DNA of 64,000 nucleotides from Mycolicibacterium neworleansense (GTDB lineage: Bacteria > Actinomycetota > Actinomycetes > Mycobacteriales > Mycobacteriaceae): positions 124,001 to 188,000 of the forward strand of contig NZ_CWKH01000003.1 of the NCBI RefSeq assembly GCF_001245615.1, written 5' to 3'. The position numbers and the translations under genes were made by a program. The notes beneath the pieces are model-generated. The model did no database searches, was not told the DNA's origin, and was given only the letters and a program-made list of their open reading frames with translations. Shown here piece after piece: positions 39,631 through 48,058 of the stretch (its first letter is position 1; each line of letters opens with the position of its first letter).

Positions 39631-40407
39631 CTAGGCGGATTTGGCGGTTTCCGGCGAGTTCTTGGCCAGATACTCGCGCAGTGCCTGCCGACCACGGTGA
39701 ATACGGCTGCGGACGGTGCCGAGCTTCACACCCAGCGTGGCGCCGATCTCCTCGTAGGACAGACCCTCGATGTCACACAGGACCACCGCGGCGCGGAATT
39801 CGGGCGCCAGGGAATCCAGGGCGGCCTGAAGATCGGCCCCCAACCGCGAGTCGTGGTAGATCTGCTCGGGGTTCGGGTCGTCGGCCGGCACCCGGTCGTA
39901 GTCCTCGGGCAGCGCTTCCATCCGGATGCGGCCACGACGGCGGACCATGTCGAGGAACAGGTTGGTGGTGATGCGGTGCAACCAGCCCTCGAAGGTTCCG
40001 GGCTGGTAGTTCTGCACCGAGCGGAACACCCGGATGAAGGTTTCCTGCGTCAGGTCCTCGGCATCGTGCTGGTTACCCGAGAGCCGGTAGGCCAGGCGGT
40101 ACACCCGGTCGGCGTGCTGACGCACCAGCTCGTCCCATGACGGCATGGCGGCCTGATCGCCGGTGGCATCGAAGACGGCAGTACCGGTCAATTCGTCGGA
40201 CGGCTCGACCCATTCGCCGGAGTTGTACTGCTCCAGATGTGCCATTGACACCGGGGCGTGCTGGGCGGGGTTCAAGGTGACAGCGTTCGCGCTCGTCGGA
40301 TCCTCCTGATCACAGATTTCACTCAGCTCAACACGACTGATGACTTCGTTATTCCGCTTACCGTCTTCGGTGTGCTGGGCAGTGCGCCAGCGGGCGCCGT
40401 GTTCCAT
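39631..40407 (-). CDS. sigE: ECF RNA polymerase sigma factor SigE
   Basis: A 258-residue ECF sigma factor. Region 2 ([33 protein letters not shown]) and region 4 ([23 protein letters not shown]) are almost identical to M. tuberculosis SigE as I recall it. It directs the response to surface, detergent and heat stress and is held by RseA, coded just downstream. The start is uncertain: ATG 40407 is chosen, ATG 40245 would give 204 residues, and several starts are known for this gene in M. tuberculosis. A still longer frame to 41316 runs antisense over the methyltransferase gene and is rejected. Confidence 0.93.
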   Translation of the reverse strand: MEHGARWRTAQHTEDGKRNNEVISRVELSEICDQEDPTSANAVTLNPAQHAPVSMAHLEQYNSGEWVEPSDELTGTAVFDATGDQAAMPSWDELVRQHADRVYRLAYRLSGNQHDAEDLTQETFIRVFRSVQNYQPGTFEGWLHRITTNLFLDMVRRRGRIRMEALPEDYDRVPADDPNPEQIYHDSRLGADLQAALDSLAPEFRAAVVLCDIEGLSYEEIGATLGVKLGTVRSRIHRGRQALREYLAKNSPETAKSA

Positions 40408-40450
40408 GCGGATACCGTTCCTGATCCCGGTGTGGCGGATATATGAGCAA

Positions 40451-40469
40451 TCTGAACTTTCCCTGAGAA
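40451..40469 (-). promoter_or_regulatory. Possible MprA-type direct repeat upstream of sigE
   Basis: On the sigE strand two similar 8-mers, TTCTCAGG and AGTTCAGA, lie 3 bases apart, about 45-60 bases upstream of the chosen start. Loosely conserved 8-base direct repeats are how MprA sites are described at sigE in M. tuberculosis. The match is weak. Confidence 0.2.
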
Positions 40470-40581
40470 TGCCGACGCTACGTCCGGTTACCTGCGAGAA
40501 CCAGCGAATATCCGACGGTGATAACCGCCACCCACGGGCGTGTCGCCTCGGCGCCCACAGGGTCTGGCCTACGCTGCGGGC

Positions 40582-41226
40582 ATGGTCAGCTCCAACCCCG
40601 GTCGCGCCGAAGCGATCGTCACGCATGCCGAACGGTCGATCTCCGAGGACGAGATCGTCGCGGCCGCGCGTGAGCGGGCCGAAGAACTCGGCGCGGGTGC
40701 GGTCACCCCGGCCGTCGGAGCGTTGCTGAGCGTGCTCGCCCGGCTCACCGGGGGCCGCGCGGTGGTCGAGGTCGGCACCGGGGCCGGCGTCAGCGGCTTG
40801 TGGCTGTTGTCCGGCATGAGCGACGACGGCGTACTCACCACGATCGACGTCGAACCCGAGCATCAGCGCATCGCCAAGCAGGGGTTCAACGAGGCCGGCG
40901 TCGGTCCCGGGCGGACCCGCCTGATCAGCGGACGCGCCCAGGAGGTGCTGACCCGCCTGGCCGACGAGTCCTACGACCTGGTGTTCATCGATGCCGAGCC
41001 GATCGACCAACCGCAGTTCGTGGCCGAGGGCGTGCGCCTGCTGCGCCCCGGCGGTGCGATCGTGCTGCACCGGGCCGCGCTGGGCGGCCGGGCCGGCGAC
41101 GCCGCGGCCAATGATGCCGAGGTCAGCGCCGTACGCGAAGCGGCCCGGCTGATCGCCGAGGACGAGCGACTCACTCCGGTTCTGATTCCGCTGGGTGACG
41201 GCCTGCTGGCCGCCGCTCGCGACTGA
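40582..41226 (+). CDS. Class I SAM-dependent O-methyltransferase (Rv1220c-like)
   Basis: A 214-residue methyltransferase of the catechol-O-methyltransferase-like family. The SAM-binding glycine motif is [15 protein letters not shown], the acidic ribose ligand is in TTIDVEPEH, and the metal-binding region is FIDAEP. The acceptor substrate is unknown. It is divergent from sigE, the arrangement of Rv1220c/Rv1221, and is followed by a strong terminator. Confidence 0.88.
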   Translation: MVSSNPGRAEAIVTHAERSISEDEIVAAARERAEELGAGAVTPAVGALLSVLARLTGGRAVVEVGTGAGVSGLWLLSGMSDDGVLTTIDVEPEHQRIAKQGFNEAGVGPGRTRLISGRAQEVLTRLADESYDLVFIDAEPIDQPQFVAEGVRLLRPGGAIVLHRAALGGRAGDAAANDAEVSAVREAARLIAEDERLTPVLIPLGDGLLAAARD

Positions 41227-41236
41227 CTCTTCCTTT

Positions 41237-41270
41237 TCCGGCCTCACCCTGGTTCCGGCCTCACCCTGGT
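41237..41270 (+). repeat. Tandem 17-base duplication before the terminator
   Basis: TCCGGCCTCACCCTGGT occurs twice without a gap. The second copy forms the left arm of the terminator stem, so the first copy could pair in its place. Confidence 0.9.
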
Positions 41271-41296
41271 CTGGGTGGGGCCGGATTTTTTTCTTT
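41255..41296 (+). terminator. Intrinsic terminator of the O-methyltransferase gene
   Basis: A 12-base stem (CCGGCCTCACCC with GGGTGGGGCCGG, one G-T wobble) closes a 6-base loop and is followed by A, seven T, C and three T. This is a textbook Rho-independent terminator, rare in mycobacteria. Confidence 0.92.
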
Positions 41297-41330
41297 ACGG
41301 ATTCCTGACGGGGCACCCCCTTGACCGTGC

Positions 41331-41368
41331 ACTGAACGCATGTTTAGCGTATTGAACATGCGTTCAGT
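41331..41368. promoter_or_regulatory. RaaS operator covering the translation start
   Basis: Perfect 14-base arms, ACTGAACGCATGTT at 41331-41344 and its complement at 41355-41368, flank a 10-base spacer. Both candidate ATGs of the TetR gene (41340 and 41358) lie inside the arms. A possible promoter, TTGACC at 41321 and TAGCGT at 41345 (18-base spacing), would be blocked by a bound repressor. Autoregulation is inferred. Confidence 0.8.
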
Positions 41369-42029
41369 CGATGATCGAACAGCGATGGCCCGGATTCGCG
41401 ACGCCGCGATCGAGCAGTACGGCCAACACGGCTTCACGGTGGGGCTGCGCACGATCGCCGAGGCCGCCGGCGTCAGCGCCGCCCTGGTGATCCATCACTT
41501 CGGCTCCAAGGAAGGGCTGCGCAAGGCATGCGACGCCTATGTGGCCGAGGTGGTGCGCGAGGCCAAGACCGAGTCGATGCACAGCGCCGACCCGGCGACC
41601 TGGATGGCCCAGATGGCCGAGATCGAGTCGTACGCACCGCTGATGGCCTATCTGGTCCGCAGCATGCAGTCCGGCAGCGAGCTGGCGAAGACGTTCTGGC
41701 GCACCATGGTCGACAACGCCAAGGAGTACCTCGAAGAGGGCGTGCGCACCGGCGTGCTCAAGCCCAGCCATGACGCGGACGCGCGGGCCAGGTTCCTCGC
41801 GATCTCGAGCGGCGGCTCGTTCCTGCTCTACCTGCAGATGCACGACGACCCGACCGATCTGCGACGGGTGCTGCGTGACTACGGCGAGGACATGATGCTG
41901 CCCGCCCTTGAGGTCTACACCCAGGGCCTGATGACCGACTCCACGATGTACGACGCGTTCCTGCACCAACGTGAACAAGGCATCCCGTTCAGCCCGGCAC
42001 CCACGGCCGACTCCAAGGAGACAGCGTGA
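41358..42029 (+). CDS. raaS: TetR-family regulator RaaS (Rv1219c-like)
   Basis: A 223-residue TetR regulator. Residues 10-55 form the DNA-binding domain (GLRTIAEAAGVSAALVIHHF), the rest a helical ligand pocket. In M. tuberculosis RaaS represses the adjacent Rv1218c-Rv1217c exporter genes and itself. The ATG at 41358 is preferred to 41340 because the inferred promoter would start transcription at about 41357, giving a leaderless message. The stop overlaps the ABC ATPase start (GTGA). Confidence 0.88.
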   Translation: MRSVDDRTAMARIRDAAIEQYGQHGFTVGLRTIAEAAGVSAALVIHHFGSKEGLRKACDAYVAEVVREAKTESMHSADPATWMAQMAEIESYAPLMAYLVRSMQSGSELAKTFWRTMVDNAKEYLEEGVRTGVLKPSHDADARARFLAISSGGSFLLYLQMHDDPTDLRRVLRDYGEDMMLPALEVYTQGLMTDSTMYDAFLHQREQGIPFSPAPTADSKETA

Positions 42030-42919
42030 AGAACTCCGTCGAAATCCGCGGACTCTCAAAGTCTTTCGGGCGCACCAAAGCCCTGGATGGATTGAACCTG
42101 ACCGTCTCCCCCGGTGACGTCACGGGCTTCCTCGGACCCAACGGCGCAGGCAAGTCCACCGCCATCCGGATACTGCTGGGCCTGCTTCGCTCCGACGGGG
42201 GCACCGTGCGGTTGCTGGGCGGCGACCCCTGGCACGACGCGGTCGCGCTGCACCGCCGGATCGCCTACGTCCCCGGCGATGTCACGTTGTGGCCCAACCT
42301 GACCGGCATGCAGGCCATCGACTTCCTGTGCCGGCTGCGCGGCAACGGCGTCGACACCCGGCGCCGTGATGAACTGATCGAGCGGTTCGAGCTGGACCCG
42401 CACAAGAAGGCCCGCACGTACTCCAAGGGCAACCGGCAGAAGGTCGCCATCGTCGCGGCGTTCAGCTGCCATTCCGAGCTGTACATTCTCGACGAACCGA
42501 CCTCCGGCCTGGATCCGTTGATGGAACAGGCATTTCAGCAATGCGTTGCCGAGGTGGCGCGCCAGGGCGCCGCGATCCTGCTGTCCAGCCACATCCTGGC
42601 CGAGGTGGAAAAGCTGTGTGACAACGTGACGATCATCCGGTCCGGACGCACAGTGCGTTCGGGAACCCTGGCCGAGTTGCGCCACCTCATGCGCACCAAG
42701 GTCGTCGCACGCACCCGCTCCGACGGTCGGGCGCTGCAGAACACCCCCTACGTTCACGACTTCACCAGCCGCAACGGCACCGTGAGCTTCTCGGTCGACC
42801 GCAACGACCTTGAGTTCGCCCTCGAGCACCTGACCGATCTGGGCATCCAGGATCTCACCGTCGCGCCGGCCTCCCTGGAGGACATGTTCCTGCGGGAGTA
42901 CCAGGGGGTGGGCCGATGA
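42026..42919 (+). CDS. ABC exporter ATP-binding protein (Rv1218c-like)
   Basis: A 297-residue ATPase of the drug-exporter (DrrA/CcmA-like) type. Walker A GPNGAGKST, a signature region reading YSKGNRQKVAIVAAF, Walker B LYILDEPTSGLDPL and the switch His (SSHIL) are present. It works with the next gene product. M. tuberculosis Rv1218c-Rv1217c exports several drug classes and is controlled by RaaS. Starts and stops overlap on both sides, so the three genes form one translationally coupled unit. Confidence 0.9.
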   Translation: MKNSVEIRGLSKSFGRTKALDGLNLTVSPGDVTGFLGPNGAGKSTAIRILLGLLRSDGGTVRLLGGDPWHDAVALHRRIAYVPGDVTLWPNLTGMQAIDFLCRLRGNGVDTRRRDELIERFELDPHKKARTYSKGNRQKVAIVAAFSCHSELYILDEPTSGLDPLMEQAFQQCVAEVARQGAAILLSSHILAEVEKLCDNVTIIRSGRTVRSGTLAELRHLMRTKVVARTRSDGRALQNTPYVHDFTSRNGTVSFSVDRNDLEFALEHLTDLGIQDLTVAPASLEDMFLREYQGVGR

Positions 42920-44505
42920 CAACGGCCACCGCATCCACGTCGCCGTTCACCGGTACCGCAACGCTGTTGCGGCTGGCGCTGCGCCGCGACCGGGTACGCC
43001 TGGGCGTCTGGCTCGCCGTGCTGACGTTGATGATGGTGTACGCCCCGAACGCAATTCAGTTGGCCTATCCGGGTGAAGAACAGCGACTGGCCCGGGTCAA
43101 CCTCCTCAAGACCCCGGCCGGGATGATGCTCGGCGGCCCGATGTTCGGCGTCAACGAGACCGACCTCGGCGTGATGATGGCCAACGAGCTGACCCTCACA
43201 CTGACCATCGCGACGTCGATCCTGGCCATTCTCACCGTGATTCGTCATACCCGGGCCGAAGAGGAGAGCGGCAGCGCCGAGCTGGTGCTGTCCTCGGTGG
43301 TGGGCCGCTACGCCCGCACCGCGGCGGCCCTGATCCTGGTCGGCGGTCTCAACGCGGTCCTCGCACTCACCATGACCGTGGCGATGGCCTCCACCGGTTT
43401 CGCGGTGATCGACACCGCCGCCATGTGTCTGGGTATCACGGGGGTGGCCATGGTGTTCGGTGCGGTTGCCGCGGTGACCGCGCAGTTGTGGCGGCAGGCC
43501 CGCACCGCCTCGGGCGCGGCCATGGCGACATTGGCGGTGGCGGCTCTGGTGCGGGGTGTCGGCGACGTGGTCGACTACTCGGGCAGCGCCCTGAGCTGGT
43601 TCTCCCCGATCGCCTGGGCGCAGCAGATGCGGCCGTTCGTCGACCTGCGCTGGTGGCCGTTCGCCATGTTGGTCGTTCTGGCCATCGCGTTGATGGCCGT
43701 GGCTGCGGTCCTGGAGCGCCGCCGTCAGTACGACGCAGGCACCATCGCATCGGCGGGCGAGAAGCCCGACGCACCCACCATCACCGGCCCGCTGCGCCTG
43801 CACCTCACGCTGCAACGGGGCCAGACGATCGGCTGGGCGGTCGGATTGTTCGCGGCCGGGCTGGTTTTCGGCTCGATGACCAAGGCACTGCTGGACGCGG
43901 CGGCGACCAACGAGGTGATCGGCCGGGTGCTGACCGCGACGGGCAACGACGGCGTCTACACCACCATGACCCAGTTCCTGGCGGCGGCGGCCACCGGCTA
44001 CGTCGCATCGGTGGTGCTGCGGGTGTACACCGACGAGCAGAACGGTCTGGGCGAGCCGGTGCTGGCCGGCGCGGTGTCGCGTCCGCGCTGGCTGCTGGGC
44101 GCGGTTGGCAGTGCGCTGGCCGGCGCGACGATCCTGATGTTGTGCGCCGGGCTGGGCAATGGGCTGGGCGCCGGACTGACACTGGGAGACCCGGGCACGA
44201 TCATTCGGCTCACCCTGGCGGCCCTGGCCTATCTGCCCGCCCTCGCCGTAGTGGCGTCGATCGCAGCACTGGCCGTGGCGCTGCGTGCACCGTGGATCGC
44301 TTGGCTGACAGTGACATTCGTGATCACCGCGTTGTACCTCGGGGCGCTGCTGCGGCTGCCGCGCTGGCTCATCGAGCTGTCGCCCGTGGGACAGACCACC
44401 GTGCCGAGCGATTTCCCTGCCCTGGCTCTGGCCGTAATGCTCGTCACCGCAACGGCTCTGGCGGCTGTTGCGGGCTGGATCTATCGCAACCGCGACGCGG
44501 TGTGA
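42916..44505 (+). CDS. ABC exporter permease (Rv1217c-like)
   Basis: A 529-residue integral membrane protein with about twelve hydrophobic segments arranged as two related halves. It belongs to the family annotated as exporters of polyketide antibiotics. RHTRAEEESGSAELVLSSVVGRYARTAAAL, near residue 110-140, is the conserved cytoplasmic loop expected to contact the ATPase. The ATG overlaps the ATPase stop (ATGA). Confidence 0.9.
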   Translation: MTTATASTSPFTGTATLLRLALRRDRVRLGVWLAVLTLMMVYAPNAIQLAYPGEEQRLARVNLLKTPAGMMLGGPMFGVNETDLGVMMANELTLTLTIATSILAILTVIRHTRAEEESGSAELVLSSVVGRYARTAAALILVGGLNAVLALTMTVAMASTGFAVIDTAAMCLGITGVAMVFGAVAAVTAQLWRQARTASGAAMATLAVAALVRGVGDVVDYSGSALSWFSPIAWAQQMRPFVDLRWWPFAMLVVLAIALMAVAAVLERRRQYDAGTIASAGEKPDAPTITGPLRLHLTLQRGQTIGWAVGLFAAGLVFGSMTKALLDAAATNEVIGRVLTATGNDGVYTTMTQFLAAAATGYVASVVLRVYTDEQNGLGEPVLAGAVSRPRWLLGAVGSALAGATILMLCAGLGNGLGAGLTLGDPGTIIRLTLAALAYLPALAVVASIAALAVALRAPWIAWLTVTFVITALYLGALLRLPRWLIELSPVGQTTVPSDFPALALAVMLVTATALAAVAGWIYRNRDAV

Positions 44506-44525
44506 CCCCCAACAGGAGGCAGCTG

Positions 44526-45200
44526 ATGAAACTCGCACTTCAGACGATCGGATCGGGCGTATTGGGCCTGGCGTTCTTCGCCGTGGCACTGTTCTGGCCG
44601 GCCGGCACGTTCCACTATTGGCAGGCATGGGTTTTCATCGCCGTATTCATGGCCACCACCCTGATACCGAGCATCTATCTCGCGGTCAGGGACCCTGCTG
44701 CCCTGCAACGACGGCTGCACGGTGGCCCGACCGCGGAAACGCGGTTCGTACAGAAAATCGTCATCTGGGCGGTCACCGGCTCGGCGTTCGCCGCGTTCGT
44801 CCTGAGCGCCCTCGACCACCGGTTCGGCTGGTCGAGCGTGCCGACCGCGGTGGTCGTCCTGGGCAACGTCGTGGTCGCGGTGGGGCTCGTACTGGCGCAG
44901 GCGGTGGTCTTCCAGAACAGCTTCGCCGGCGCCAGCATCCGGGTGGAGGACGAACAGCAGCTGGTATCGACGGGGCTCTACGGCCTGGTGCGTCACCCGA
45001 TGTACTTCGGCGCCGTGTTGATGATGTTCGGCACTCCCCTGGCGCTCGGCTCCTACTGGGCCCTGCTCGTGTCGATCGCGTCGATACCGATCTTCGGGTT
45101 GCGGATCGCCGACGAGGAGAAGATGCTGCGGGCCGAACTCGACGGCTACGACGAGTACATCGAGAAGGTCCGCTTCCGGCTGTTGCCGTACGTGTGGTGA
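44526..45200 (+). CDS. Isoprenylcysteine methyltransferase-like membrane protein, copy 1
   Basis: A 224-residue protein with five or six membrane helices and the C-terminal ICMT/PEMT signature: STGLYGLVRHPMYFGAVLM, then EEKMLRAELDGYDEYIEKVRFRLLPYVW. Proteins of this fold methylate lipids or thiols with SAM at the membrane; the acceptor is unknown. AGGAGG lies about 8 bases before the ATG. It is followed by a clear paralogue. Rv1216c occupies the same place in M. tuberculosis as I recall it. Confidence 0.85.
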   Translation: MKLALQTIGSGVLGLAFFAVALFWPAGTFHYWQAWVFIAVFMATTLIPSIYLAVRDPAALQRRLHGGPTAETRFVQKIVIWAVTGSAFAAFVLSALDHRFGWSSVPTAVVVLGNVVVAVGLVLAQAVVFQNSFAGASIRVEDEQQLVSTGLYGLVRHPMYFGAVLMMFGTPLALGSYWALLVSIASIPIFGLRIADEEKMLRAELDGYDEYIEKVRFRLLPYVW

Positions 45201-45210
45201 GAGGCGCGCC

Positions 45211-45885
45211 ATGAAGGTCGGTATGCAGGCGGCCGTGTCGTCCGTCGTCGGCTTGGCGGTTTTCGCGGTCCTGGTGTTCGCACCGGCCGGCACATTCGAC
45301 TACTGGCGGGGCTGGGTGTTCATCGCCGTGTTCGCCGTCGCCACGTTTGTGCCGAGCCTCTACCTCGCGCTGCACGATCCGGCGGCACTGCGGCGGCGGA
45401 TGCAGGCCGGGCCGACCGCCGAGACGCGGCCGGTGCAGAAATTCGCCAGCGCGATGGCCTTCCTGTTGCTCGCGGTGATGATCGTGACCAGTGCGCTGGA
45501 CTACCGGTTCGGGTGGTCGGCCGTACCCGCGGTCGTCTCGGTCCTGGGAGATGCGTTGGTGGCGATCGGGCTCGGCATCGCGATGCTCGTGGTCATCCAG
45601 AACAGCTACGCAGCCGCCAACGTCAAGGTGGAGGCCGGCCAGGCGGTGGTGTCGACGGGTTTGTACGGGCTGGTCCGGCATCCGATGTACTCCGGCAACG
45701 TGATCATGATGATCGGCCTGCCGTTGGCCCTCGGCTCGTACTGGGCACTGCTGTTGCTCATCCCGGGGTTGGCTCTGCTGGCGCTGCGTATCAGCGACGA
45801 GGAGAAGATGCTGCGCACCGAACTCGACGGGTACGACGAGTACACCGAAAAGGTCGGCTACCGGCTGTTGCCCTACCTCTGGTGA
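45211..45885 (+). CDS. Isoprenylcysteine methyltransferase-like membrane protein, copy 2
   Basis: A 224-residue paralogue of the preceding gene, the same length and collinear throughout (STGLYGLVRHPMYSGNVIM; SDEEKMLRTELDGYDEYTEK). By eye well over half of the residues are identical, so a tandem duplication followed by divergence is likely. The gap between the two is 10 bases, so they are co-transcribed, probably with the exporter genes upstream. The last bases overlap the convergent TetR gene. Confidence 0.85.
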   Translation: MKVGMQAAVSSVVGLAVFAVLVFAPAGTFDYWRGWVFIAVFAVATFVPSLYLALHDPAALRRRMQAGPTAETRPVQKFASAMAFLLLAVMIVTSALDYRFGWSAVPAVVSVLGDALVAIGLGIAMLVVIQNSYAAANVKVEAGQAVVSTGLYGLVRHPMYSGNVIMMIGLPLALGSYWALLLLIPGLALLALRISDEEKMLRTELDGYDEYTEKVGYRLLPYLW

Positions 45886-46442
45886 GCCACGACGCGGGCA
45901 GCGGCTTCGACGGCCGCCGCGCGGCGGGAGGCAATGACGTCCGGGTCATCGGTGACCGCTTCGCGGCTCGGCAAATGCGCCCAGGCCAGTCCGATGCCGA
46001 ACAGCAGCACGATCAGCTCTGTCGAATCCCAGCCCGGGTCGACATGGCCGCCGGCCTGGGCGGCTGCTATCGCGGCGACCGCCTGGGCATGTGGTGACGG
46101 ACCGTCGGTCGCAGGTTCGTCGAGGGTGAACCCCTCCAGCTGAGCCCAGGTGATCATGCGGAGATGCTCTGGCCGGCGGCAGGCCAGATCGAAGATGTCG
46201 CCGACGAACTCGGGCACGTCCTCGGGCCGCAGCGAGACCGACCGGAAGAACTCGGCCCCGTCGGCGGCGAACACCTCGCGGAACAGGGTCTCCTTGTCGC
46301 CGAAGTGGGCGTAGAGGCGTTCCTTGCTGGCGTGTGCGGCTTTGGCGATGCGGTCGATCCGGGCCCCGGCCAATCCGTACCGGGCGAATTCGGCCCGCGC
46401 CGCGGCGAGGATCTCGTCGCGCAGCTCCGTCGTGCTTCTCAC
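45873..46442 (-). CDS. TetR-family regulator divergent from a lipid acyltransferase
   Basis: A 189-residue TetR regulator with the DNA-binding domain at 3-50 (RIDRIAKAAHASKERLYAHF). The GTG at 46442 is preferred: a perfect-looking -10 hexamer TATGAT on this strand ends 6 bases before it, so the message would be leaderless. Starting at 46535 would read through the intergenic operator. It probably represses itself and the divergent acyltransferase gene through the palindrome at 46460-46473. Confidence 0.85.
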   Translation of the reverse strand: MRSTTELRDEILAAARAEFARYGLAGARIDRIAKAAHASKERLYAHFGDKETLFREVFAADGAEFFRSVSLRPEDVPEFVGDIFDLACRRPEHLRMITWAQLEGFTLDEPATDGPSPHAQAVAAIAAAQAGGHVDPGWDSTELIVLLFGIGLAWAHLPSREAVTDDPDVIASRRAAAVEAAARVVAHQR

Positions 46443-46459
46443 AGCTGGATCATAACCAG

Positions 46460-46473
46460 ACGAACCAGTTCGT
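46460..46473. promoter_or_regulatory. Operator of the divergent TetR/acyltransferase pair
   Basis: ACGAAC-CA-GTTCGT is a perfect palindrome in the 48-base gap. It sits between two divergent -10 elements: TATGAT (minus strand, 46449-46454) and TATCAT (plus strand, 46478-46483). Binding would block both promoters. Confidence 0.7.
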
Positions 46474-46490
46474 TCGGTATCATCGTCCTC

Positions 46491-47345
46491 ATGTCCGTCA
46501 CCAAGATCGACGAGATCATGAACCAACCCAGCCACGTCCAGACCCTGCGCCGCGCGGTGGAAGCCGTCGCCGACGGCGTCGACCCCCTGGTCAATCTCTA
46601 CCGGCCCTACGTGGACGGCCTGGAGAACCTGCCCCGCGACGGCCGGTTCCTATTGGTGGGCAACCACACCCAGTTCGGTACCGAGACCCTGTTGATCCCC
46701 TACGTGGTGCGCCGCGAGATCGGGATGCGGGTCAGGCCGCTGACCGACCGCCGATTCGGTGACATGCCGCGACCCGTCTCCGATGTGATGGCGGCCTGCG
46801 GAGCCGTCGTCGGATCCCCCGAGGGCGCCGGAGAACTCATGGCACACGACGAGCCTGTCATGGTGTTTCCCGGCGGCGGCCGCGAGATCGGCAAGTTCAA
46901 GGGCGAGCAGTACAAGCTGCGCTGGGAGGGTCGTGCCGGGTTCGCCCGCGTCGCCATCGAGCACGGTTACCCGATCGTTCCGGTCGCGCTGGTCGGCGGC
47001 GACGACGTGTACGTGGGCGTGACGACCCGCGACCACTGGCTCGGCCGGCTCAGCCAGTCGATCGGCGAGAAGCTGACCGGGCAGCGCGACATGGCCGTGC
47101 CGCTGGTCCGCGGCATCGGTCCCACTTTGATCCCGCGCCCCCAACGCATGTACCTGCGCTTCGCCGAGCCGATCGGCACCGCGAAGCCGGCGCGCACCAC
47201 GGACGCCAGATGGGTGGCCACGGTGAAGGAACGCACTCAGGAATCGCTGGAACAGAGCCTGGGCGGGCTGCTGACCCTGCGTGCCGAGGATCCCTACCGC
47301 GAACTGAATCCACTGGCCTGGCGCAACGCGACCCGGAGCGGATAA
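46491..47345 (+). CDS. Lysophospholipid acyltransferase family protein
   Basis: A 284-residue acyltransferase of the LPLAT/PlsC-like superfamily. GNHTQFG near residue 56 holds the catalytic His, and VMVFPGGGREIGKFKGEQY is the glycine-rich block 3. In the strict HX4D motif the position of the Asp is occupied by Thr here (HTQFGT). It may add acyl groups in glycerolipid synthesis, but its acceptor is unknown. The ATG lies 7 bases after a TATCAT -10 element, so it is probably leaderless, and it shares an operator with the divergent TetR gene. Confidence 0.82.
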   Translation: MSVTKIDEIMNQPSHVQTLRRAVEAVADGVDPLVNLYRPYVDGLENLPRDGRFLLVGNHTQFGTETLLIPYVVRREIGMRVRPLTDRRFGDMPRPVSDVMAACGAVVGSPEGAGELMAHDEPVMVFPGGGREIGKFKGEQYKLRWEGRAGFARVAIEHGYPIVPVALVGGDDVYVGVTTRDHWLGRLSQSIGEKLTGQRDMAVPLVRGIGPTLIPRPQRMYLRFAEPIGTAKPARTTDARWVATVKERTQESLEQSLGGLLTLRAEDPYRELNPLAWRNATRSG

Positions 47346-47390
47346 CGCGAACTGCCGGGCACCAGGCCGAGTTAGCCGCATACTGCAGTA

Positions 47391-48035
47391 ATGGAACTGT
47401 TGACCGGCTTCGGCCTGGCCACTGCGGCGGGGCTCAATGCCTATATCCCGTTGCTGGCCTTGGGCCTGCTGTCACGCTTCACCCATCTGGTGGCATTGCC
47501 GCCCGGGTGGTCCTGGCTGGAGAACGGCTGGGTGATGGCGATCGTCGCGGTGCTGCTGATCGTCGAAGTGGTCGCCGACAAGATCCCCGCTCTGGACTCC
47601 GTCAACGACACCATCCAGACGTTCGTCCGGCCGACCGCGGGCGGCATCGTGTTCGGGTCGGGCACCGCGTCGCAGACCGCCGCCGTCGCCGACCCGGGCG
47701 CGTTCGCGCAGTCCGGTCAATGGATTCCGGTGGCGATCGGCGCGGTCACCGCGCTGGTCGTGTCGTTGACCAAGTCCACGGTCAGACCCGCGGCCAACGT
47801 CGCCACCGCGGGGGTCGCGGCGCCCGTGCTCTCCACCGTCGAGGACGTCACGAGCATCGGGCTGGTGTTCGTCGCGATCCTGCTACCGGTGCTGGTGCTC
47901 GTTGCGCTGCTCGCCCTGATCTGGGGTGCCTTCCGGCTGTGGCGGTGGCGTAGGCGACGCAGTGAGGCCAAGGTCGGCGTCAACGCCCGCACCAATGCCG
48001 CGCCCCGACCTGCCGCGGTAGACCCCTGGGAGTGA
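47391..48035 (+). CDS. DUF4126 membrane protein
   Basis: A 214-residue integral membrane protein with four to five helices and a basic cytoplasmic end (RLWRWRRRRSEAK). GFGLATAAGLNAYIPLLALGLLSR at the N-terminus and VVADKIPALDSVNDTIQTF are typical of DUF4126. No function is known to me. CATACT at 47379-47384 ends 6 bases before the ATG, suggesting a leaderless message. It converges on glgC. Confidence 0.82.
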   Translation: MELLTGFGLATAAGLNAYIPLLALGLLSRFTHLVALPPGWSWLENGWVMAIVAVLLIVEVVADKIPALDSVNDTIQTFVRPTAGGIVFGSGTASQTAAVADPGAFAQSGQWIPVAIGAVTALVVSLTKSTVRPAANVATAGVAAPVLSTVEDVTSIGLVFVAILLPVLVLVALLALIWGAFRLWRWRRRRSEAKVGVNARTNAAPRPAAVDPWE

Positions 48036-48058
48036 ACCCGCGCTGACGACGAGCCGCG

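Noticed and set aside
40408..41316. Extension of sigE upstream to 41316
   Set aside because: It would run antisense across the O-methyltransferase gene and its promoter region and add 300 residues not known in SigE.
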